The notes under the pieces: generated by a model
What the model was told of the DNA's origin: nothing
The model's database searches: none
What the model saw: only the letters and a program-made list of their open reading frames with translations
Translations under genes and position numbers: made by a program
In this document: positions 58,161 to 58,352 of the stretch, one piece after another
Position numbering within the stretch: position 1 is the stretch's first letter
Layout of the letters: the number at the start of each line of letters is the position of its first letter
Assembly (NCBI GenBank): GCA_900545135.1
Contig: UQXL01000013.1
Location: 1-58,352 of the forward strand
Source: an uncultured Eubacteriales bacterium
GTDB taxonomy: Bacteria; Bacillota; Clostridia; Peptostreptococcales; Anaerovoracaceae
Length of the DNA stretch: 58,352 bases
Direction of reading: 5' to 3'

Positions 58161-58352
58161 TATAATTCCTCCTAAAAGTTTAGTTATAAAAGAAATTATA
58201 AATTTTATGGATTATAAAACTTCAAACAGCCAAATTATGAAAGCATAAAAATCCTTATTACATACTTTTATTACAGCCTAGTAACAATACTATTCTTATT
58301 TAGCTTTGCTTTACCTTTTCAGCTTATATAATCTTCGATATTAAAAGCATTT
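58161..58352. other. AT-rich end of window
   Basis: Upstream region of the recombinase gene. Several TATAAT-like words but no convincing promoter pair, and no further gene visible before the window ends. Confidence 0.5.

Overview
The window looks like a chromosomal segment of a low-to-mid-GC Clostridia-type Firmicute (Bacillota). The signs are an IspH–ribosomal protein S1 fusion, a T-box leader on ileS, strong AGGAGG-type ribosome binding sites, a YlmC/YmxH sporulation-family protein, a Tad pilus locus without outer-membrane parts, and a surface protein with an NPQTG wall-sorting signal. I cannot name the species; an order or family assignment would be a guess. No tRNA, rRNA or CRISPR array was seen.

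Layout. 1-5.2 kb (minus): the 5' part of dihydroorotase, a three-gene amino-acid ABC importer, a Cof-type phosphatase and a metallo-beta-lactamase-fold hydrolase. 5.4-10.3 kb (plus): a K+ uptake operon with one TrkA, two different TrkH channels and a two-CBS protein whose ribosome binding site is locked in a hairpin. 10.4-12.0 kb (minus): an acidic repeat lipoprotein and a two-gene unit for unknown exported proteins, with its own promoter and terminator. 12.2-16.1 kb (minus): IspH-S1, RarA and a SPOR-domain membrane protein. 16.2-22.8 kb (minus): a Tad/Flp pilus operon in the order tadZ-tadA-tadB-tadC-flp-TadE-like-DUF5702-TadE-like-DUF6382-like, including a 54-residue pilin gene. 22.8-31 kb: TepA/ClpP-like protease, YlmC, Na/Pi cotransporter, an orphan DNA methyltransferase, an acyl-CoA ligase and a YgiQ radical-SAM protein. 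31.1-36.1 kb (minus): a complete BMP-type nucleoside ABC importer. 36.4-44.5 kb (minus): CAP-domain secreted protein, Nudix hydrolase, a small P-loop protein, RlmN and two ABC ATPase-permease fusions. 45.6-49.2 kb: ileS with promoter and T-box. 50.4-53.0 kb: a class V aminotransferase and a hydantoinase/dihydropyrimidinase gene broken by one in-frame amber codon. From about 53.05 kb to the end the DNA turns strongly AT-rich and holds mobile-element debris: a YhcG nuclease fragment, an SSB-VaFE chimera, a broken small ORF, a beta-helix surface protein and a small serine recombinase.

Two structures stand out. (1) ileS is flanked by two arrays (45.32-45.61 and 49.55-50.06 kb) of ten 40-41 bp units. 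Every unit opens with ATGTTG and closes with CAACAT at a near-constant 34-35 bp offset, and unit starts in the two arrays are spaced almost identically (92/52/93 and 94/52/93 bp). I know of no named family that fits. (2) The surface-protein gene and the serine recombinase gene are separated by three 26-bp dyad sites. The first is inverted relative to the other two, with the same central CT dinucleotide, which predicts an invertible segment of about 145 bp just upstream of the surface gene, i.e. a self-contained phase-variation switch. Several genes also carry GC-rich in-frame repeat expansions (ileS tail, Nudix, TepA, methyltransferase), and several intergenic gaps hold tandem or palindromic repeats.
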